NCBI GenBank assembly: GCA_021737445.1
Contig: JAIPDY010000141.1
Span: forward strand, 1-8,258
Length of the DNA: 8,258 bases
From: Desulfotignum sp.
GTDB lineage: Bacteria; Desulfobacterota; Desulfobacteria; Desulfobacterales; Desulfobacteraceae
Direction: 5' to 3'
Shown here: in pieces, positions 4,892 through 8,258 of the stretch
Position numbering within the stretch: position 1 is the first letter of the stretch
How the letters are laid out: the number at the start of each line of letters is the position of its first letter
Program-made: the position numbers and the translations under genes
Notes under the pieces: generated by a model
Told to the model about the DNA's origin: nothing
Seen by the model: the letters and a program-made list of their open reading frames with translations, nothing else
Database searches by the model: none

Positions 4892-5011
4892 CTGTTGTCA
4901 GCGACTAGTGGGGGGCGGAGGGTGTTGGTGGAATCCTATTTTGCCACCTTGTCAAATGGGGCAAACCGGTGAGACCAACACGCCCCGGCCCCCACGGATC
5001 TGACAGTACAG
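4892..5011. repeat. Large imperfect hairpin between larC and pgpA
   Basis: A 22-nt arm beginning GTGGGGGGCGG (4908-4929) pairs with 4974-4995 at 19 of 22 positions. Flanking TGTCAG/CTGACA (4896-4901, 5000-5005) and CTGT/ACAG (4892-4895, 5008-5011) extend it with small internal loops, and an apical stem TTTGCC-A-CC/GGGGCAAA (4940-4965) closes a 9-nt loop. An alternative inner pairing GGTGG/CCACC (4927-4931, 4944-4948) competes. No U-tract follows on either strand, so it is not a simple terminator. It could be a structured RNA, a processing or attenuation site before pgpA-recA, or a dispersed palindromic repeat. No match to SRP RNA or another known RNA consensus was recognised. Confidence 0.6.
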
Positions 5012-5038
5012 CATGCAAGGGGTTTGCAGGAAATCCCC

Positions 5039-5066
5039 TTGACAGGAAAATGAACAGATTATAGAT
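5039..5066 (+). promoter_or_regulatory. Probable promoter of pgpA-recA-alaS
   Basis: Consensus TTGACA (5039-5044) is followed by TATAGA (5060-5065) at 15 bp, or ATAGAT at 16 bp. A hairpin AAGGGG/CCCCTT (5017-5022, 5035-5040) overlaps the -35 box and might be an operator or a weak upstream stop. The start would be near 5072, close to the preferred pgpA start, giving a very short leader. No recognisable SOS (LexA) box is seen here or directly before recA. Confidence 0.45.
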
Positions 5067-5086
5067 ACATGAAGGATGGCCATGAA

Positions 5087-5557
5087 ATGACAGGCCTTTG
5101 GAAAAATCAACTGATTATGCTGGCAGCAACCGGGTTCGGCCTGGGATACAGCAAGGTGGCACCCGGCACCCTGGGCACCCTGGCAGCCCTGCCGTTCATC
5201 TGGCTTTTCACTTACATGCCCGGGGCAGGCGGCACATTTTTTCTGGTGTGTTTTGTGCTGGCATCGGTGTTTGTGGCGGACCGGGCGGAAAAAATACTGG
5301 GGAAAAAAGACCCCGGTGCCATTGTCATTGATGAGATGGCCGGATACTGGGTGACCATGTGCCTGGTGCCGGTGACAGGGGTCACCCTGGTTGTGGGATT
5401 TATTGCATTCAGGTGTTTTGATATAGTCAAGATCGGCCCTGTGCGGTATTTTGAAAAAAACTTTTCCGGCGGTGCCGGCATTGTTCTGGATGATATCATG
5501 GCAGGGGTGCTGGCAGCACTCACTGTAAAATGTTTATATATTTTGGGCGTGCACTAG
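5087..5557 (+). CDS. pgpA: Phosphatidylglycerophosphatase A
   Basis: PgpA dephosphorylates phosphatidylglycerol phosphate to phosphatidylglycerol in the inner membrane. The 156-residue protein has the family blocks GLGYSKVAPGTLGTLAALP (18-36), KDPGAIVIDEMAGYW (74-88, with the conserved acidic IDE), FRCFDIVKIGPVRYFEK (108-124) and GAGIVLDDIMAGVLA (129-143), separated by hydrophobic membrane segments (about 33-43, 50-64, 87-108, 136-153). The block FDIVKIGP has Ile where I expect the common Pro of FDI-x-KP, a small deviation. An in-frame ATG at 5069 lacks a ribosome binding site and lies on the promoter; ATG at 5087 has AAGGA ten nt upstream and is preferred. The stop overlaps the recA ribosome binding site. 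Confidence 0.92.
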   Translation: MTGLWKNQLIMLAATGFGLGYSKVAPGTLGTLAALPFIWLFTYMPGAGGTFFLVCFVLASVFVADRAEKILGKKDPGAIVIDEMAGYWVTMCLVPVTGVTLVVGFIAFRCFDIVKIGPVRYFEKNFSGGAGIVLDDIMAGVLAALTVKCLYILGVH

Positions 5558-5568
5558 GAGAAAAAAGA

Positions 5569-6639
5569 ATGGAAAAAAACGCAGACAAGGACAAGGCTGT
5601 ACAGTCCGCCATGGGGCAGATCGAGCGGCAGTTCGGCAAAGGCTCCATCATGAAACTGGGGGGCCGGGTGGTGGAAGAGGTGCCGGTGATCCGGTCCGGC
5701 TCCCTGGCCCTGGACAAGGCCCTGGGGGTGGGCGGTTATCCCAGGGGCCGGGTGGTGGAAATCTATGGCCCGGAATCATCGGGTAAGACCACCCTGGCCC
5801 TGCATGCCGTGGCCCAGGCCCAGAAAAAAGGCGGTATTGCCGCCTTTATAGATGCCGAGCATGCCCTGGATGTGGGGTATGCCAAAAAACTGGGGGTGGA
5901 CTGTGATGAACTGCTGGTATCCCAGCCGGATACCGGGGAGCAGGCCCTAGAAATTGCAGACATGCTCATCCGCTCCGGCGGCATCGATGTCCTGATCGTG
6001 GATTCCGTGGCCGCCCTGGTGCCCCGGTCCGAGATCGAAGGAGAGATGGGCGATTCCCACATGGGCCTCCAGGCCCGGCTCATGTCCCAGGCACTGCGCA
6101 AACTGGCCGGTACCCTGGGCAAAACCCATACCACCATTATTTTCATCAACCAGATCCGCATGAAAATCGGAGTGGTGTACGGCAATCCCGAGACCACCAC
6201 CGGCGGCAACGCCTTGAAATTTTATGCATCCATGCGCCAGGAGATCAGAAAGGTGTCCGCCATCAAGGAGGGCCAGGATATCACCGGCAACCGGACCCGG
6301 GTCAAGGTGGTGAAGAACAAACTGGCCCCGCCTTTCAAGAGTGTGGAATTTGATATCATGTACGGGGAAGGCATCTCCCGTACAGGGGATCTGCTGGATA
6401 TGGGCGTAACCCTGAACATTGTTGACAAAAGCGGGTCATGGTATTCCTTTGAAGGGGAGCGCATCGGCCAGGGCAGGGAAAATGTCAAGGTGTTTCTCAC
6501 GGAAAATCCGGATATCTTCAATAAAATTGAATCCAAGGTCAGATCGGAACTGGGTATTTCAGATGTGGTGGCTGAAAATGGGAAAGATGGTGCTGCAAAT
6601 GGAAAAGACGGCGCTGCAAAAAAAGCTGCTAAAGCGTGA
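5569..6639 (+). CDS. recA: Recombinase RecA
   Basis: RecA forms ATP-dependent filaments on single-stranded DNA, drives homologous strand exchange and triggers LexA self-cleavage. The 356-residue sequence is canonical: Walker A GPESSGKTT (67-75), catalytic E97 (DAEHAL), Walker B LIVDSVAAL (142-150), loop L1 around EGEMGDSHMG (157-166) and the L2 region near NQIRMKIGVVYGNPETTTGG. The C-terminus, usually acidic, is here a lysine/alanine-rich tail with a tandem NGKDGAA repeat. ATG at 5569 is chosen over an in-frame upstream start because AGGAG, eight nt before it, overlaps the pgpA stop codon, and MEKNADKDKAVQSAMGQIE aligns with the usual RecA N-terminus. It appears co-transcribed with pgpA and alaS. 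Confidence 0.99.
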   Translation: MEKNADKDKAVQSAMGQIERQFGKGSIMKLGGRVVEEVPVIRSGSLALDKALGVGGYPRGRVVEIYGPESSGKTTLALHAVAQAQKKGGIAAFIDAEHALDVGYAKKLGVDCDELLVSQPDTGEQALEIADMLIRSGGIDVLIVDSVAALVPRSEIEGEMGDSHMGLQARLMSQALRKLAGTLGKTHTTIIFINQIRMKIGVVYGNPETTTGGNALKFYASMRQEIRKVSAIKEGQDITGNRTRVKVVKNKLAPPFKSVEFDIMYGEGISRTGDLLDMGVTLNIVDKSGSWYSFEGERIGQGRENVKVFLTENPDIFNKIESKVRSELGISDVVAENGKDGAANGKDGAAKKAAKA

Positions 6640-6662
6640 TGCGGTTATGAGGAGCACAGATT

Positions 6663-8258
6663 ATGACAGGCAATGAAGCCCGGAAAATTTTTATTGATTA
6701 TTTTAAAAAACATGGCCACCAGAAGGTGCGATCCTCCTCTCTGGTTCCCCAGGACGACCCCACCCTGCTTTTTGTCAATGCGGGCATGGTGCAGTTCAAG
6801 CGCGTGTTCACAGGCGATGAAAAACGTGATTACCTGCGGGCGGTCACATCCCAGAAATGCGTCCGGGCCGGGGGCAAGCACAATGATCTGGAAAATGTGG
6901 GGTATACTGCCCGGCACCATACCTTTTTTGAGATGCTGGGCAATTTTTCATTCGGGGATTATTTCAAGGAAAAAGCCATTGCCTATGGATGGGATTTGCT
7001 CACCAATGGATATGGGTTTGATCCTGACAAGCTGCATGTGTCGGTGTATACAGATGATGACGAAGCCTATGCCATCTGGCGGGACCAGGTGGGGGTGCCT
7101 GAAGCGCGCATATCCCGGCTGGGGGAGGAGGACAACTTTTGGGCCATGGGGGACACCGGCCCCTGCGGGCCCTGCAGCGAGATCCACATCGACCGGGGAG
7201 AAGCCTATGGATGCGGGCAGCCCGGCTGTGCTGTAGGGTGCGACTGCGACCGGTGGCTGGAGCTGTGGAATCTGGTGTTCATGCAGTTTTACAGGGATGA
7301 AACAGGGACCATGACCCCGCTGCCCAAGCCCAGCATCGACACAGGCCTGGGCCTGGAGCGCATCATTTCCGTGCTCCAGGATGTGCCCACCAATTTTGAT
7401 ACCGACCTGTTTGTGCCCATCATGGAAAAGGTGGGGCAGCTCTCCGGCAGACAAAGGGGAGAATCAGACCAGGTGGAGGTGGCCATGAAGGTGATAGCCG
7501 ACCATTCCCGGGCTGCGGCATTTCTTATCTGCGACGGGGTCCTGCCGTCCAACGAGGGCCGGGGGTATGTGCTGCGCCGCATCATGCGCCGGGCCATCCG
7601 GTACGGCCGCAGCATCGGGCTTGCAAAACCCTTTCTCCACGAGACCGTGCAGACCGTGTTTGCCATCATGGACCAGGCCTATCCCGAGCTTACGGAGTCT
7701 GCCGCATTTATCCTCAAGGTGGTGAGAAATGAAGAGGAAAAATTTCTGGAAACCCTGGACACGGGCATGAAACTGCTGGAAGCCACCATGGCGGAGCTGG
7801 CGGACAAAAAAGAGAATATCATCTCCGGGGAGGTGATTTTCAAACTGTATGACACCTTTGGATTTCCTGTGGATATCATTGTTGACCATGTGAAAGACAC
7901 GGATACCACCCTGGATCTGGAAGGGTTTGAAAAAGCCATGGCAGAGCAGAAAGCCCGGTCCAAATCCGTGAAAAAATTCACCGGTGCAGGCGAGGTGTTC
8001 AAGCCTTTGATCGCAGCCGGTGCGAAAACCCGGTTTCTGGGGTATGACCGCCTGGAAACCCAATCAGATCTGCTGATAATGGTGCAGGATGATCGGGAAC
8101 TGGACATGGCAAAGACCGGGGACCAGGTGGATCTGGTAACTGCGGAAACCGTGTTTTATGCGGAATCCGGGGGCCAGGCCGGGGATGCCGGGGTGTTTGA
8201 AAATGAGGACTGCACCATTAAGATTTTTGATACATCAGCTGACCCTTCCGGACTGTAT
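6663..8258 (+). CDS. alaS: Alanyl-tRNA synthetase, N-terminal part
   Basis: AlaS charges tRNA-Ala and edits mischarged Ser and Gly. The window holds 532 codons, about 60 percent of a normal AlaS of roughly 880 residues, and the frame is open at the end. Visible are the class II catalytic core with motif 1 region (VNAGMVQFK), motif 2 (HHTFFEMLGNFSFGDYFK from 85), the DTGPCGPCSEIH segment, a Cys cluster CGQPGCAVGCDCDRW, motif 3 (TGLGLERI), the ADHSRAA and EGRGYVLRRIMRRA helices (from 279), and the beginning of the editing domain (FYAESGGQAGD, 498-508). The editing HxxxH motif lies beyond the window. ATG at 6663 has GAGGAG eight nt upstream, and the gene starts 23 nt after recA, so a shared transcript is likely. 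Confidence 0.98.
   Translation, partial: MTGNEARKIFIDYFKKHGHQKVRSSSLVPQDDPTLLFVNAGMVQFKRVFTGDEKRDYLRAVTSQKCVRAGGKHNDLENVGYTARHHTFFEMLGNFSFGDYFKEKAIAYGWDLLTNGYGFDPDKLHVSVYTDDDEAYAIWRDQVGVPEARISRLGEEDNFWAMGDTGPCGPCSEIHIDRGEAYGCGQPGCAVGCDCDRWLELWNLVFMQFYRDETGTMTPLPKPSIDTGLGLERIISVLQDVPTNFDTDLFVPIMEKVGQLSGRQRGESDQVEVAMKVIADHSRAAAFLICDGVLPSNEGRGYVLRRIMRRAIRYGRSIGLAKPFLHETVQTVFAIMDQAYPELTESAAFILKVVRNEEEKFLETLDTGMKLLEATMAELADKKENIISGEVIFKLYDTFGFPVDIIVDHVKDTDTTLDLEGFEKAMAEQKARSKSVKKFTGAGEVFKPLIAAGAKTRFLGYDRLETQSDLLIMVQDDRELDMAKTGDQVDLVTAETVFYAESGGQAGDAGVFENEDCTIKIFDTSADPSGLY

Noticed and set aside
4892..5011. SRP RNA (4.5S) or integron attC identity for the long hairpin
   Set aside because: The conserved SRP apical motif is absent, and the attC core and inverse-core ends do not match.
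6673..7236. 187-codon frame overlapping the start of alaS
   Set aside because: It is out of frame with an unmistakable AlaS sequence and is Pro/Trp/Arg-rich, typical of a shadow frame.

Overview
The window looks like a piece of chromosome from a sulfate-reducing deltaproteobacterium, most likely a Desulfobacterales member. The basis is circumstantial: the family-level look of RecA, AlaS, PgpA and LarC, an encoded selenocysteine tRNA, a nickel-cofactor gene, and a DUF2335 membrane protein. No marker here fixes a genus.

The window has two halves of different character. The right half (about 2.5-8.26 kb) is ordinary, densely packed core genome, all on the + strand: a PepT-like M20 zinc peptidase directly abutting larC, then a 205-nt gap holding a large imperfect hairpin and a likely promoter, then pgpA, recA and the first 532 codons of alaS. 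pgpA and recA are closely coupled (the recA ribosome binding site overlaps the pgpA stop), and alaS follows recA after 23 nt. No cinA lies between pgpA and recA, and no recX between recA and alaS.

The left part (1 to about 2.2 kb) looks accessory. On the - strand a tandem promoter region drives a 63-aa protein and a translationally coupled DUF2335 membrane protein. Next come a compact promoter-hairpin-terminator unit resembling a small RNA gene of about 80 nt, a second promoter, a highly structured leader with a possible pseudoknot, and the first 13 codons of another gene. A 97-aa unrecognised protein is encoded divergently on the + strand. About 0.8 kb without convincing genes follows; it holds an AT-rich palindromic element with nested inverted repeats (1441-1901), repeated GGTAAT motifs and poly-A/T tracts.

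The two halves meet at an intact tRNA-Sec gene (selC, 2213-2310, - strand) whose 3' end faces the accessory side. That is the geometry expected of an element inserted at a tRNA 3' end, although no integrase or second attachment site is inside the window. The most interesting item is the 84-320 stretch: the putative small RNA carries nine nt exactly complementary to the closing stem of the downstream leader, a layout reminiscent of the antisense immunity RNA of P4-type satellites.
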